Part shown: in pieces, positions 39,388 to 48,488 of the stretch
How positions within the stretch are numbered: position 1 is the first letter of the stretch
How the letters are laid out: every line of letters begins with the position of its first letter
Notes under the pieces: generated by a model
Told to the model about the DNA's origin: nothing
The model's input: the letters and a program-made list of their open reading frames with translations, nothing else
The model's database searches: none
Program-made: the position numbers and the translations under genes
From: Tessaracoccus bendigoensis DSM 12906
GTDB lineage: Bacteria; Actinomycetota; Actinomycetes; Propionibacteriales; Propionibacteriaceae
Assembly: GCF_900141915.1 (NCBI RefSeq)
Contig: NZ_FQZG01000027.1
Span: forward strand, 1-48,538
Reading direction: 5' to 3'
DNA length: 48,538 bases

Positions 39388-40170
39388 TCAGGGGGTTTCG
39401 AGGCGCAGCGCGGCCGTGGCCGCCACCCGGATCAGACGATCCCGGACCTCGTGATTGTCCTGCCAGCCGCGCTCGTCCCACACTTCACCGGCCAGGTCAT
39501 CCCCGCCGTAGAGGAGGTGAGCCAGTCGCATCCCGCGGAACTGTGCGACCGCGGCGATCGACGCGGCCTCCATCTCGACCATGCAGCAACCCTCAGCGAC
39601 CCGGCTCCCAATCCTGGCAGCGGTCTCGCGGTAGAAGGCGTCGGTGGTCCACGTGCGGCCTTCCGTGAACGGCAGCCCGAGGTCGGTCAGGGTTCGGCGA
39701 AGAACCCCGACGGTGTGTGGATCGGAGTCGACGACCCTGGATGGAGGTAGGTAGTGGTGCGAAGTGCCCTCGTCCCGGAGCGCCGAGGTGACCACGAAGA
39801 GGTGGCCCGGGGCCAGATCGGGCTGGAGCGCACCCGCTCCGCCGCAGGCGATGAAGGACCGGCAGCCAAGCGCGATCAGCTCCTCGAGCAGGCCTGCTGA
39901 CGGTGCCCCGCCGACCGGCATGGGAACCAGTGCGACCGGGCGCGACTCGTGCACGATCTCGTAGACGGGACGGGGACCGTCTTCCCACCGCAGCTGCTGG
40001 AGGCGCCGGCCGAAGGTCGCCTCGACCATCCGGTCAGCCGCATCCCGGAACCAGGTCAGGACGCATGCCCTCGGCATGTCGTCTCGTTGGCGGATCAGTG
40101 CACCGGGCTCGATCAGGGCTTTGGGCGCTGGGTCGAACTCGAGGAGGGGGCTTGGTGGACGCTCGGGCAT
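39388..40170 (-). CDS. Nucleoside phosphorylase family protein
   Basis: This 260-residue protein belongs to the PNP/UDP superfamily. The middle shows the GAPSAGLLEELIALGCRSFIACGGAGALQ phosphorylase core, TSALRDEGTSHHYLPP, and VEMEAASIAAVAQFRG with the ribose-binding MEAA motif. It lacks the uridine-specific loop of the udp gene at 19674, and the N-terminal phosphate loop is not obvious, so the substrate is unclear. AMP or purine nucleosides are possible. It may form an operon with DUF1801. Confidence 0.8.
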   Translation of the reverse strand: MPERPPSPLLEFDPAPKALIEPGALIRQRDDMPRACVLTWFRDAADRMVEATFGRRLQQLRWEDGPRPVYEIVHESRPVALVPMPVGGAPSAGLLEELIALGCRSFIACGGAGALQPDLAPGHLFVVTSALRDEGTSHHYLPPSRVVDSDPHTVGVLRRTLTDLGLPFTEGRTWTTDAFYRETAARIGSRVAEGCCMVEMEAASIAAVAQFRGMRLAHLLYGGDDLAGEVWDERGWQDNHEVRDRLIRVAATAALRLETP

Positions 40171-40184
40171 GCCTTGATTCTAGG

Positions 40185-40204
40185 GAACCACTGGTCGATC
40201 ATGA
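40185..40204. repeat. Isolated family C half-box
   Basis: GAACCACTGGTCGATCATGA shares the CCACTGGTCGAT centre with family C but lacks the partner box. It may be a decayed copy. It lies just upstream of the phosphorylase start. Confidence 0.4.
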
Positions 40205-40320
40205 CGTCGCTGAGCCCCGAGCGGCGTGAGATGGTGCCCGGCGAATCCCAGCAGGCACACCCGAACCCGAGGCACGGACTCTGAAGCCGCGTAGGCTTGG
40301 GCGCAGGAGGCATGAATCAC

Positions 40321-40548
40321 ATGAGCAACTCAAGACGACTCGAGAACCTGCCGAAGCCGGTCAAGACGATGCTGGGTATCGCAGGGGTCGCGGACGCGGT
40401 GCTGCGGGCCTATGCCCTGGTCGATGTGGCCAGACGGGAGCAGAGCGAGATCAACGGCCCGAAGGAGGCCTGGGTGCCTGCCTTGGCCCTGGTCAACTCG
40501 TTGGGTCTGCTCCCAGTGGCCTACCTGAAGTGGGGCCGCAGGCGCTGA
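40321..40548 (+). CDS. Small membrane protein, PLDc_N/DUF5652-like
   Basis: This encodes 75 residues from ATG 40321; an ATG 9 bases earlier is too close to the AGGAGG at 40305-40310. Two moderately hydrophobic segments (about 22-38 and 50-68) flank a polar GPKEAWVP loop, and the end reads VAYLKWGRRR. This resembles the short two-helix domain of PLDc_N-type proteins (ALVDVARR ... LGLLPVAYLKWGRRR). Function is unknown. Confidence 0.6.
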   Translation: MSNSRRLENLPKPVKTMLGIAGVADAVLRAYALVDVARREQSEINGPKEAWVPALALVNSLGLLPVAYLKWGRRR

Positions 40549-40719
40549 CCTGCAGCCGCCTCGCCTCACCGGCGATTCGGGCCGCCGCCTGCGCAGCTAC
40601 TGGTGTCGCAGCATTGGCCGGATTCCGCTGGCGCGTCGAGGCCCTGGTGGGTGTCGGAGGTCTACGCTTGACTTCAGGGACGTCCAACTTGGCGTCCTCA
40701 AGAATCAAAGGAAGCAAGA

Positions 40720-41268
40720 ATGTCAACCTTCGTCACTCCGCCCACTGAAAAGTGGTCTCGGGTAGCGCTGCTGGTCGAGGGGCTGGCCGCAGCCGCGTTC
40801 GGTATCGCGGTGCTCGTCTGGCCCACCAAGACCGCTGTTGCCCTGACCGGCGTGATCGCCGTCTGGGCGATCGTCGGCGGCATCGTCTACGTCGTGATGG
40901 GATTCGTTTCGAAGCACCTCGGCACCGGCGGACGCGTCGGGCACATCCTGCTAGGCATCCTCTATGTCGTGGCAGGTATCTACGCATTCAGCTCACTGGC
41001 GCGGACCGCGGCGTTCCTTGCGGTGTTCCTGGTGATCATGGTCGGTGTGATGTGGATGATGGAAGGCTTCACGGCGCTGTTCACCCTTGGCGGGTCCGGT
41101 TCGAAGGCGATCACCGTCGTGTTTGCGATCATCTCCATCCTCGCCGGGTTCTCGCTGCTGACGAGCCCGTTGTGGGGCGCGGTGTTCCTCTGGTGGTTCC
41201 TCGGCATCGGGCTTGCGGTTCTTGGCGTGCTGAACATCGTGCGCGCGATCATCGGAAGGAAGAACTGA
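40720..41268 (+). CDS. DUF308 (HdeD-like) membrane protein
   Basis: This 182-residue protein has about six hydrophobic helices in three paired repeats, the HdeD/DUF308 plan. LVEGLAAAAFGIAVLVWPTKT, then IVGGIVYVVMG, GHILLGILYVVAGIYAF and WMMEGFTALFTLG are family-like. HdeD in E. coli is linked to acid resistance. A GGAAGCAAG ribosome site precedes the ATG. The gene is followed 1 base later by the DUF6325 gene, so the three genes to 41985 form an operon. Confidence 0.85.
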   Translation: MSTFVTPPTEKWSRVALLVEGLAAAAFGIAVLVWPTKTAVALTGVIAVWAIVGGIVYVVMGFVSKHLGTGGRVGHILLGILYVVAGIYAFSSLARTAAFLAVFLVIMVGVMWMMEGFTALFTLGGSGSKAITVVFAIISILAGFSLLTSPLWGAVFLWWFLGIGLAVLGVLNIVRAIIGRKN

Positions 41269-41269
41269 G

Positions 41270-41704
41270 ATGGCAACCGAACTGTATGCCGGGCCGGTCG
41301 ACTACCTCGTCTTCACCTTCGATGAGGCCGCAGACTTCGGCCCCGGGCTGGCCGCCGTGCTGCAGCGTGTCGACCAGGGCATCATCGAGATCCTCGACAT
41401 CGAGCTGATCGCACGCGATGCCGACGGTGCCCCCGTCAAGCGCTCGTTCTCAGACTTCGCGGGCAGCTGCAGCCTCGACCTTTCGGTCTTCGACGGCGTC
41501 GATTCCGGCATCCTCGACGCGGACGACCTGACCGCCATCGCGGCCGACCTCACGGTCTCCGAGGTGGCGATCGCCATCATCTATGAGGAGCGGTCGCTGG
41601 CATTGGCCGCGGACGCCTGGGCAGAGGTCGGCGGCGTCGAGCTTTACGCAGGAGGGGTCGACATCGCCGACCTCGCGCAGAACATCGAAGAGGGGAACAA
41701 CTGA
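41270..41704 (+). CDS. DUF6325 family protein
   Basis: This 144-residue soluble acidic protein has the pattern GPVDYLVFTFDE, a helix, GIIEILDIELIARDADG, then LTAIAADLTVSEVAIAIIYEERSLALAADAWAEVGGVEL. That is the actinobacterial DUF6325 (DUF1269-like) arrangement of strand-helix repeats. Function is unknown, but the gene is repeatedly found beside membrane and SHOCT genes. Its stop overlaps the next start by one base. Confidence 0.75.
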   Translation: MATELYAGPVDYLVFTFDEAADFGPGLAAVLQRVDQGIIEILDIELIARDADGAPVKRSFSDFAGSCSLDLSVFDGVDSGILDADDLTAIAADLTVSEVAIAIIYEERSLALAADAWAEVGGVELYAGGVDIADLAQNIEEGNN

Positions 41705-41985
41705 TGAGCCTGTTACGAACCGCAGCCCGTGCCTCTGTGGCCACCCGGGTGGTCGGCAGCACGCACCGCCGCCAGCAGCAACGCTGGGCAGCCCAGGACG
41801 CGGCTGCCGCGGGCAGGGCGCAGGCGCAGGCCGCCCCCGTGCAGCCAACGCCCGCACCCGCGCCGGCGTCGGTGCCCTCCACGATGCTCGACCAGTTGGC
41901 GCAGCTCGGCCAACTCCGCGACGCGGGGGTGCTGACCGAGGCCGAGTTCGAGGCACAGAAACAGCGGATCCTGGCCGTCGGCTGA
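41704..41985 (+). CDS. SHOCT-domain protein
   Basis: This 93-residue protein starts at ATG 41704. A basic, Arg/Gln-rich N-terminal half (RTAARASVATRVVGSTHRRQQQRWA) leads to an Ala/Pro linker. The C-terminal SHOCT motif (LDQLAQLGQLRDAGVLTEAEFEAQKQRIL, about 62-90) is a short helical oligomerisation module seen at the ends of many membrane-associated proteins. It is the last gene of the DUF308-DUF6325-SHOCT operon, with a textbook terminator right after. Confidence 0.85.
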   Translation: MSLLRTAARASVATRVVGSTHRRQQQRWAAQDAAAAGRAQAQAAPVQPTPAPAPASVPSTMLDQLAQLGQLRDAGVLTEAEFEAQKQRILAVG

Positions 41986-42000
41986 CGCGACCGTGTTCAA

Positions 42001-42029
42001 GCGCCCCGCTCACCGAGCGGGGCGCTTTT
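42001..42029. terminator. Rho-independent terminator, bidirectional
   Basis: GCGCCCCGCT (42001-42010) and AGCGGGGCGC (42016-42025) pair perfectly around CACCG, followed by TTTT (42026-42029) on the plus strand. An AA immediately precedes the left arm, giving a short T run on the other strand too. It separates the SHOCT gene from the convergent sensor kinase. Confidence 0.92.
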
Positions 42030-42041
42030 GCTTCTTGGCGG

Positions 42042-43466
42042 CTATTCGAACGACTCGCTGGGAGGCTCAACCAGTGGAATCCGCAGCGTGAACTTCGCCC
42101 CGGCCCCCGGCTGGTTTTCGGCCTTTGCTGTCCCGCCGTGCAGCTGCGCGGTATGCGCCACGATCGCCAACCCGAGCCCGGTCCCGGGCGTGTTGCGCGC
42201 CTTGTCAGAACGGTAGAAGCGGTCGAACACCAGCGCCAGATCCGTATCGTCGATGCCAGGGCCCTGATCGATGATGGTGAGCTCCCCGCCGACGAGGGAG
42301 ACGTGGATAACACCGTCGGACGGCGAGAACTTCACGGCGTTGTCCAACAGATTGGTGATCGCCCGCTCGAGCGTCGACGGGTCTCCCATGATGGGGGAGG
42401 GTTCGAGGTAGGTGTCGAACTCGATGCCGGGGCCGCGGCGGCGCGCCCGTTCGATCGCGGCGATGGTGACGTCGGCCATGTCGATCAGCTCGTGCGGACG
42501 GTGGAGTTGGTCGTCCCTGGTCAGCGCGACAAGGTCACCGACCAGCGCCGAGAACTCCCCGAGCTGTGCGGCGACGTCGCCGAGCACCTCGGACCTCGCA
42601 CCCTCGGGAAGCATCCCCGAGGTGTCGTCGGCGACCAGCAGTTCGATGTTGGTGCGCATAGAGGTCAACGGCGTGCGCAACTCGTGGCCAGCGTCGGCGA
42701 TCAGCTGGCGCTGCTGCTCGCGCGACTGGGCAAGCGAGCGCAGCATGGTGTTGAACGACTGCGTCAGCTCTCCCAGATCGTCTCGTCCGTAGATCCGGAT
42801 CGGGTTGAGTTCGTCGGTCTGCGTGACCGACTGGACGGCGCGCGAGAGCCGACGCACCGGCGCCAGGACCGCCCGCCCGGTCCACAGGGCGGCGAAGGTC
42901 GCGGTGAGTACGCCGAGGATGCCCGCGATCAGCAGCACGAGCCACAAGGTGTTCAGCGTGTTCTGGACGCTGGACATGGGCCTGGCGATCATCACGGCCA
43001 CCGGCGTCCCATCCGCGAGCCGCAGCGGGACGGAAACCACACGGTAGGACACCCCGGACGTGTCGAGGGTCCTTGCAGAAGACCCGACCTGCATGCGTGC
43101 TACCGCCACCTCGTCCGCCGTCGCGGGGATAGCCCGATCCTGGCCTGGAAGTTGGGTCACCGCGGCGTCTGCGCCGACGACGGCGAGCAGCCCGTTCGAG
43201 GCCACCAACACGCCCGGCGACAACCGGCCCTGATCGGCAAAATCGGAAGCCACCGACGCCGTGGCGTTCTGGGCCACCTCGACCAGCTCGCGGTCCAGCA
43301 ACTCAAGCAGGGACCATCTGGTCAGCGTGAACGTGGTTGCTCCCACCAGGACCACCGAGATCGCGACGCTGGCGCCCGTCAAGAACGCCAGCCGCCATTG
43401 CAGCGACTGCCCACTGACGAGACGGCCGACGGCGCGTCGGATCCGGATCCACCAGCTGCCGATCAC
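42042..43466 (-). CDS. Two-component sensor histidine kinase (MprB-like)
   Basis: This 474-residue protein has TM1 at about 25-47, an extracytoplasmic sensor of about 120 residues, and TM2 at about 172-196. A HAMP domain follows ([18 protein letters not shown]), then HisKA with His261 in [13 protein letters not shown] and HATPase with [17 protein letters not shown] and GTGLGLAIV. It phosphorylates the regulator coded just upstream, with which it overlaps by 4 bases. The overall plan matches MprB-type kinases for envelope stress; the signal is unknown. Confidence 0.93.
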   Translation of the reverse strand: MIGSWWIRIRRAVGRLVSGQSLQWRLAFLTGASVAISVVLVGATTFTLTRWSLLELLDRELVEVAQNATASVASDFADQGRLSPGVLVASNGLLAVVGADAAVTQLPGQDRAIPATADEVAVARMQVGSSARTLDTSGVSYRVVSVPLRLADGTPVAVMIARPMSSVQNTLNTLWLVLLIAGILGVLTATFAALWTGRAVLAPVRRLSRAVQSVTQTDELNPIRIYGRDDLGELTQSFNTMLRSLAQSREQQRQLIADAGHELRTPLTSMRTNIELLVADDTSGMLPEGARSEVLGDVAAQLGEFSALVGDLVALTRDDQLHRPHELIDMADVTIAAIERARRRGPGIEFDTYLEPSPIMGDPSTLERAITNLLDNAVKFSPSDGVIHVSLVGGELTIIDQGPGIDDTDLALVFDRFYRSDKARNTPGTGLGLAIVAHTAQLHGGTAKAENQPGAGAKFTLRIPLVEPPSESFE

Positions 43467-44149
43467 GGGGGAGTTTCGCGCAGGACGTAACCGATGCCCC
43501 GCACGGTGTGGATCAGGCGCGCGCGGCCCCCAGCCTCCGTCTTACGGCGGAGGTAGCCGATGTAGACCTCGAGCGAGTTGGCCGTTGTCGGGAACTCAAA
43601 GCCCCACACCTCGTTGAGCAGCGTGTTGCGCTCCATCACGCGACGAGGATTCTCCATGAAGACCTGGAGCAACGCGAACTCGGTACGGGTCAGGGAAATG
43701 TGCTGCCCGCCCCGCGTGACCTCCCGGTGCTGCGTATCGAGGGTTACATCCTGGAACGAGAGCACCTTGGATTCGGTCTCCGGGACCGGGCGTGACCGCC
43801 GGGTGAGGGCCCGCAGCCGCGCCAGCAACTCGTCAAGGGCGAAGGGCTTGACCATGTAGTCATCGGCACCCGCGTCCAGGCCGTCGACCCGGTCGCCGAC
43901 GGCGTCTCGTGCGGTCAGGATCAGGATCGGGATGTCGTTGCCGCCGTCGCGGAGCATCTTGGTCGTCTCCAGCCCGTCGAGCCGCGGCATCATCACGTCC
44001 ATGATGATCGCGTCGGGCGAGTAACCGACCAGTTTCGCGAGGGCCTCGACGCCGTCGGCGGCCGTCTGCACCTCGTCGCCGGAATAGGTCAGTGACCGCG
44101 CGAGCGAATCACGGACGGCCTGATCGTCGTCCACCACCAAGATCTGCAT
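43463..44149 (-). CDS. OmpR-family response regulator (MprA-like)
   Basis: This 228-residue protein has a receiver domain with the DDD acid pocket ([12 protein letters not shown]), phospho-Asp in [12 protein letters not shown], and the switch Thr/Lys in ILTARDA and [11 protein letters not shown]. The C-terminal winged helix ends [26 protein letters not shown] and [11 protein letters not shown]. It is transcribed first, followed by its kinase. Confidence 0.95.
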   Translation of the reverse strand: MQILVVDDDQAVRDSLARSLTYSGDEVQTAADGVEALAKLVGYSPDAIIMDVMMPRLDGLETTKMLRDGGNDIPILILTARDAVGDRVDGLDAGADDYMVKPFALDELLARLRALTRRSRPVPETESKVLSFQDVTLDTQHREVTRGGQHISLTRTEFALLQVFMENPRRVMERNTLLNEVWGFEFPTTANSLEVYIGYLRRKTEAGGRARLIHTVRGIGYVLRETPP

Positions 44150-44308
44150 GACCTAAACCTGCCACCTTCCACTGCTTGTTGGGATCTTACCTGGGTCTGA
44201 GGACACTCGCCGCGCGTCCAACCCGGCGCGTCCGCCATGGCGATGATTGGGGGCGCCAGGTTGGCCCGCCCGACCCGATGGGGCCGGACCACCAAATAGG
44301 CTGGTCCC

Positions 44309-44767
44309 ATGTCGAAGCTCGTATTTGTCTGCCTGGGGAACATCTGTCGCTCGCCGATGGCGGAGAGGGTCGCCCTCCGGGAGGCGGGCGAGCGTGGCCT
44401 GGAGCTTGTTGTGGAGAGTTTCGCCATCTCGTCTGAGGAGACGGGCAACCCGATCGACCCGAGGGCCGTCAGGACGCTTGTTGCCCACGGCTACGACGCC
44501 GCTGGGCACAGAGCCCGCAAGGTGAGCGCCGCAGACCTGATGCAGGCCGATCTCGTGGTCGCCGTCGAGCCGTTCCAGGTGGAGCGGTTGCAGGCGATGG
44601 CGCCCGGCGCCAGGGTCGCCCTGCTCAACGACTTCGATCCGGCAAAGCCGAAAGGGGAGCCCCTGATCGACCCCTGGTTCGGAGACCAGGCCGGTTTCGA
44701 GGACACCCTCGCCGACATCGAGGCGGCCATGCCAGGCATCCTGGAGTCGCTCAACCTGGACCGGTAG
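44309..44767 (+). CDS. Low-molecular-weight protein tyrosine phosphatase
   Basis: This 152-residue protein has the P-loop VCLGNICRSPMAE with nucleophile Cys8 and Arg14 right at the N-terminus. The general acid Asp is in LIDPWFGDQAGFEDTL near residue 121. Length matches the LMW-PTP family. In actinobacteria these enzymes act on phosphotyrosine proteins or phosphoarginine, and none is specified here. It is divergent from the response regulator gene. Confidence 0.93.
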   Translation: MSKLVFVCLGNICRSPMAERVALREAGERGLELVVESFAISSEETGNPIDPRAVRTLVAHGYDAAGHRARKVSAADLMQADLVVAVEPFQVERLQAMAPGARVALLNDFDPAKPKGEPLIDPWFGDQAGFEDTLADIEAAMPGILESLNLDR

Positions 44768-44830
44768 GGGGCGCCCGAGGCTCGCGGATTATCCTTGGTG
44801 CCTCAACACCTGAGAGGTAGGAACCCGACG

Positions 44831-45826
44831 ATGAGCCTGCTCGGACGCAGTTTCCTCAAGGAACTCGACTTCACCCCTGACGAGTGGCGCTCGCTGCTCG
44901 ACCTCTCGGGCGAGTTGAAGGCCGCCCGCAGGGAGGGTCGCGAGGTTCCTCAACTGGTCGGCAAGCAGGTGGCGCTGCTGTTCGAGAAGACCTCGACGCG
45001 CACGCGCTGCGCCTTCGAGGTGGCGATGGCCGATCAGGGTGGCACGACGACCTATCTCGACCCGTCCGGCTCGCAGATCGGGCACAAGGAGTCGGCCGCC
45101 GACACCGCCCGCGTCCTCGGCCGCTGGTACGACGGCATCGAATATCGCGGCTCGGGCCAGGACATCGTCGAGACCCTGGCAGCCAACGCCGGCGTCCCCG
45201 TCTACAACGGGTTGACCGACGCCTGGCACCCGACCCAGATGCTCGCCGACCAACTCACCATGATTGAGCACAGCGGCAGGCCGCTCAATGAGATCGCGTT
45301 CGCGTTCCTCGGCGACGCCCGCAACAACGTGGGCAACTCCCTGCTGATCTCGGGCGCCATGATGGGGATGGACGTGCGGATGGTCGCGCCTGGGTCGCAG
45401 CACAACGCTCCCGAAATCGTCGCAGAGGCCCGGAGGCTGGCCGAGGCCAGCGGCGGCAGCGTCACCGTCACCTCCGATGTCGAGGACGGGGTCAAGGGCG
45501 TCGACTTCGTCTACACGGACGTGTGGGTGTCGCTCGGTGAGCCGAAGGAGGTGTGGGCCGAGCGGATCGACCTGTTGCGGCCCTACCAGGTCAACGCCTC
45601 ACTGCTGGCCGCCACCGGCAACCCCGACGTGAAGTTCATGCACTGCCTGCCCGCGTTCCACGATCTGGCCACGTCGGTCGGCCGCGACCTGTTCGAGCAG
45701 TTCGGGCTCGAGGGGGTCGAGGTCACCGATGAGGTGTTCGAATCGGGGGCCAGCATCGTCTTCGACCAGGCCGAGAACAGGATGCACACGATCAAGGCGG
45801 TCCTGGTCGCCACTTTGGCGGGCTGA
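44831..45826 (+). CDS. argF: Ornithine carbamoyltransferase
   Basis: This encodes 331 residues from ATG 44831 ([14 protein letters not shown]); an earlier in-frame start lacks a ribosome site. Carbamoyl-phosphate binding STRTR (55-59), HPTQ in [22 protein letters not shown] for ornithine and HCLPAFHD are all present. It joins carbamoyl phosphate and ornithine to give citrulline. It stands alone, without arg or arc genes, so it could be the biosynthetic (argF) or catabolic (arcB) form. Its length and [12 protein letters not shown] start resemble the latter somewhat. Confidence 0.9.
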   Translation: MSLLGRSFLKELDFTPDEWRSLLDLSGELKAARREGREVPQLVGKQVALLFEKTSTRTRCAFEVAMADQGGTTTYLDPSGSQIGHKESAADTARVLGRWYDGIEYRGSGQDIVETLAANAGVPVYNGLTDAWHPTQMLADQLTMIEHSGRPLNEIAFAFLGDARNNVGNSLLISGAMMGMDVRMVAPGSQHNAPEIVAEARRLAEASGGSVTVTSDVEDGVKGVDFVYTDVWVSLGEPKEVWAERIDLLRPYQVNASLLAATGNPDVKFMHCLPAFHDLATSVGRDLFEQFGLEGVEVTDEVFESGASIVFDQAENRMHTIKAVLVATLAG

Positions 45827-45829
45827 CCG

Positions 45830-47242
45830 TCACCGGGACAGCGGAGCGGCCTGGATGCTGGCGGCGGACAACAGTGGGTCAGCGTTGCTGATCAGTTCAC
45901 GGGCGATCGCGGTGCGTAGCGGGGTGCCTGCTTGTCGACCGGCCAGCGTGTTCAGGACATCCACGGTCGGGGAGGCCCATTCATTTGTGGCCCGGCCGAG
46001 ATCGACCCCATCGTCCACGCGCCAACCCATCCAAGCCATCATGGCTCCGGCCACGTCAAGGCCCGCGTACCAGTCGTCACCGGAAGCCGCGAACAGCAGC
46101 GCCAACAGGCCGGCGTCCTTCTCGTAGTTGGCGCCGAGCGGCAACCGTGAGGCGATGTGGCGCAGGAGGGCTGGCGGGTCGTCGGCGAGCTTGCGGCCTG
46201 CGGCGGTGACGGTGAGTCGCCCACGGGCCTTCCGCAGCAGCCCGAGAGCAGTGGCCGACTCCCGCAGCAGGAGGATCGGCAGGGTCGTGTCCTCGCGGGT
46301 GCATCGGCCTACCCACTGGCCGGCCAGGCCCAGTGCGTCGAACAGTTCATGGACGACCCCGGGCGGCAGGTATCCGGCCTTGGTGAGGGTCAGCCCGTCA
46401 CCGATGGTGCCCATCAGCGTGCGGTATCCCAGGGTGGCCTGCGCCACCTGGGGGTCGCTGAGGTCGGCCGGATCGGCGAGTGCCCGTCCCATAAGGTTTC
46501 CCACCAGGGACCGCCAAGAACCGCCCGCCCGCGCGAGCAGGTTCGCCAGCTTCGGATTCAAGCTGCTGATCGGTGGAAAGACAGCCTCGGAGAGTGCCTT
46601 GCTGACCTCATCGGCGGAGAACGACGCCGGATCATAGCCGGGCGGCAACCAGTTGAGCTTCTGCTCCACCCACTCGGGATCCATCCCCTCGGTCTTTCCG
46701 GCCAGCATGTCGAGCGCCTCCGCAAAGCCCCAGATTCCGCCGACATCCTCGGGTGGACAGGCGCGTTCGCCCGCCAGGCACGAGGCCGCGAGGTGGTCGT
46801 CGGTGCAGGGCTCGACCGCCTCGAGCTCGATGGTGTGCCACCAACTGTCGCCGAAGTCGTACTCGTAGAAGAGTTGATGGCCGGGCTCTGCGAGCACCTG
46901 ATCGAGCCGGACGTCGCGCTCGGCAATCCCGTCTTCTCCCTCTGCGATGTCGAACGGGGCGAGGAAATACTGCCGGGTGAGGTCCTTTTCACCCGGGCCC
47001 ATCACGAAGTGGTGGAGGTGCGAGTCGTCCCAACCCATCGCCGTCTGCAGGATCTCGTGCAACTGGTCGAGCGTCAGGTCGCTTGGCAGCCGCAGCCGCC
47101 GCCAGATCGGCGGCTCGACGTCGTCCAGGTCGACCCGGACGGTGAGCGCGGCCTTTGCGGGGCTACCGGGCAGCAGCTCCGGCGGTTGTAGCCGGGGCAC
47201 CTGAGGCCAGGTTGAAAAGTCGAGCGTGTCCTCGTTACCCAT
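45830..47242 (-). CDS. Plasmid pRiA4b ORF-3 family protein
   Basis: This 470-residue protein has the family domain at about 30-180: VDLDDVEPPIWRRLRLPSDLTLDQLHEILQTAMGW, then SHLHHFVMG and FYEYDFGDSWWHTIELE and GERACPPEDVGGIWGF. The remaining 290 residues are helical and unrecognised. The domain is related to the so-called IS1096 TnpR protein, but no transposase is near and its activity is unknown. It ends 3 bases from the convergent argF stop. Confidence 0.88.
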   Translation of the reverse strand: MGNEDTLDFSTWPQVPRLQPPELLPGSPAKAALTVRVDLDDVEPPIWRRLRLPSDLTLDQLHEILQTAMGWDDSHLHHFVMGPGEKDLTRQYFLAPFDIAEGEDGIAERDVRLDQVLAEPGHQLFYEYDFGDSWWHTIELEAVEPCTDDHLAASCLAGERACPPEDVGGIWGFAEALDMLAGKTEGMDPEWVEQKLNWLPPGYDPASFSADEVSKALSEAVFPPISSLNPKLANLLARAGGSWRSLVGNLMGRALADPADLSDPQVAQATLGYRTLMGTIGDGLTLTKAGYLPPGVVHELFDALGLAGQWVGRCTREDTTLPILLLRESATALGLLRKARGRLTVTAAGRKLADDPPALLRHIASRLPLGANYEKDAGLLALLFAASGDDWYAGLDVAGAMMAWMGWRVDDGVDLGRATNEWASPTVDVLNTLAGRQAGTPLRTAIARELISNADPLLSAASIQAAPLSR

Positions 47243-47284
47243 GGGTTCCTCCGAATTCGTCTGTCCCGACCGTAGCCGACCGAT

Positions 47285-48064
47285 CTAGTCGAGGCGGCGT
47301 CGCAGCAGGTAGGTGTCGAACATCCAACCCTTCCTGCTGATCGCCTCCGCACGGGTGCCCTGGATGCGCTCCGCGACCTCGGCGAGGTCGCCGGAGATCA
47401 GGATCTCGTCGTCGGTGCCGAGGTAGGCGCCCCAGTAGATGTCGAGGCCGCCGGGATGGATGTGGGCGAAGGTCTGGCGACCGTCGAGCATCACCACCAC
47501 GTCGTCGAGCCCGGGGGGAATGCCCTCGCGGAGCAGCCTGGCGGGGGCGATCTGGACGGCCCGGCCCTGCCGGTTGAGTGGGATCTGGAACCGGGCGGTG
47601 AGCGCGTGGACGCAGCTGATGCCAGGGATGACCCGCAGCGTGAGTGGTCTGGCGGCGGCCCGGATCAGCTCCTGGACGATGGCGAGGGTGCTCTCGAAGA
47701 GGCCCGGGTCGCCCCAGACCAGAAAGCCGCCCACCTCGCCGTCGGACAGCTCGGAGGCGACCGCGGAACTCCACTGCGCCAACCGCTGCTCCCGCCACCT
47801 GGCGACGGCGTCGTTGTAGTCCGAGGCGGTGCGCCAGGGGCGCGGCGGGTCGCGCAGTTCGACGGTCCTTAACGGCTTGTCACGGTGGCGTTCGACCACT
47901 ACGCGGCGGGCCTCGACCAGGTCGTCGAGTTCGTCCTCTTTCAGGACGACGAACAGCACGTCGAGGCTCTGGAGCGCGGCGACCGCCTCAAGCGTGACCC
48001 AAGAAGGGTCGCCTGCGCCGATGCCGATCAGCGCAAGTTCGGCAGGGATGCTTGATCGGGGCAT
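47285..48064 (-). CDS. cobF: Precorrin-6A synthase (deacetylating), CobF-type
   Basis: This encodes 259 residues from ATG 48064 (MPRSSIPAEL); an upstream in-frame ATG would add 14 residues. It is a tetrapyrrole methylase with ALIGIGAGDPSWVTLEAV (11-28) for SAM binding, GFLVWGDPGLFESTL and VIPGISCVHALTARFQIPL. The WRTASDYNDAVARWREQRL helix is typical of CobF. In aerobic B12 synthesis this enzyme methylates C-1 with loss of the C-2 acetyl chain. No other cob genes are in the window, and no cobalamin riboswitch was recognised upstream. Confidence 0.88.
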   Translation of the reverse strand: MPRSSIPAELALIGIGAGDPSWVTLEAVAALQSLDVLFVVLKEDELDDLVEARRVVVERHRDKPLRTVELRDPPRPWRTASDYNDAVARWREQRLAQWSSAVASELSDGEVGGFLVWGDPGLFESTLAIVQELIRAAARPLTLRVIPGISCVHALTARFQIPLNRQGRAVQIAPARLLREGIPPGLDDVVVMLDGRQTFAHIHPGGLDIYWGAYLGTDDEILISGDLAEVAERIQGTRAEAISRKGWMFDTYLLRRRLD

Positions 48065-48172
48065 AGGTTCCGTCCGGTGGTGGTTGCGCGTGGGAAACAC
48101 CCGCATCCTATCGAGTCGGCCGTGGACGTGTCGGGGCGGGTCGTCGGGGCGGGGGCGGCGTTGGGGCGGTCC

Positions 48173-48247
48173 GTGTCAGGGCGGGTCGTGTCAGGGCGGG
48201 TCGTGTCAGGGCGGGTCGTGTCAGGGCGGGTCGTGTCAGGGTGGGTC
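48173..48247. repeat. Five 15-bp tandem repeats upstream of cobF
   Basis: GTGTCAGGGCGGGTC repeats at 48173, 48188, 48203, 48218 and 48233 (the last has one change). A related single unit lies at 48128-48142 and a decayed one at 48248. The region 48065-48342 has no other recognisable feature; open frames through it are byproducts of the repeat. Confidence 0.9.
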
Positions 48248-48342
48248 GTGTCGGGTCCGTCGTGGGGAAGAAGGGTCCTCATTGCGGCACCCGAAGGCGA
48301 TCCTGACGCGGAGGGTGAGGATTGATTCCAGGCTGTCCTGTT

Positions 48343-48402
48343 GAAAATCGACCAGTGGTCGATTCTGCCCTGTCTCGGCACGAGAATCGGCCAGTGCTTG
48401 CC
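48343..48402 (+). repeat. 60-bp element, family C copy 2
   Basis: Box 1, AAAATCGACCAGTGGTCGAT (48344-48363), a 14-base spacer, then GAGAATCGGCCAGTGCTTG (48382-48400). Both boxes carry CAGTGG/CAGTGC instead of CACTGG. Box spacing is the same as copy 1 (39 bases start to start). Confidence 0.85.
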
Positions 48403-48427
48403 TGACCAGCGTCGGCGTCTGCTCTGG

Positions 48428-48488
48428 GGGTGGGTGGTGGCCTATTCTCGCGGCCAGACGGATGAGAATCGGCCAGTGGTCGATTTTC
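48428..48488 (-). repeat. 60-bp element, family C copy 3, inverted
   Basis: Read on the minus strand from 48488: AAAATCGACCACTGGCCGAT, a 14-base ATCCGTCTGGCCGC spacer (close to copy 1), then GAGAATAGGCCACCAC. Copies 2 and 3 thus form an inverted pair 26 bp apart. A further fragment GGAATCGGCCAG (48527-48538) runs off the window. Confidence 0.8.

Noticed and set aside
45830-47242. Mobile element call for the pRiA4b ORF-3 protein because of its IS1096 TnpR-like label
   Set aside because: No transposase, terminal repeats or target duplication are near; the domain is common as an ordinary chromosomal gene.
48065-48172. Cobalamin riboswitch upstream of cobF
   Set aside because: I could not find the B12-box or the expected stem arrangement; the region is mostly G-rich low complexity.
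48028-48381. Minus-strand protein of PDTTR pentapeptide repeats, and plus-strand protein of GRVVS repeats, upstream of cobF
   Set aside because: Both frames stay open only because the minisatellite unit is 15 bp; one starts inside a family C repeat and neither has a ribosome site.
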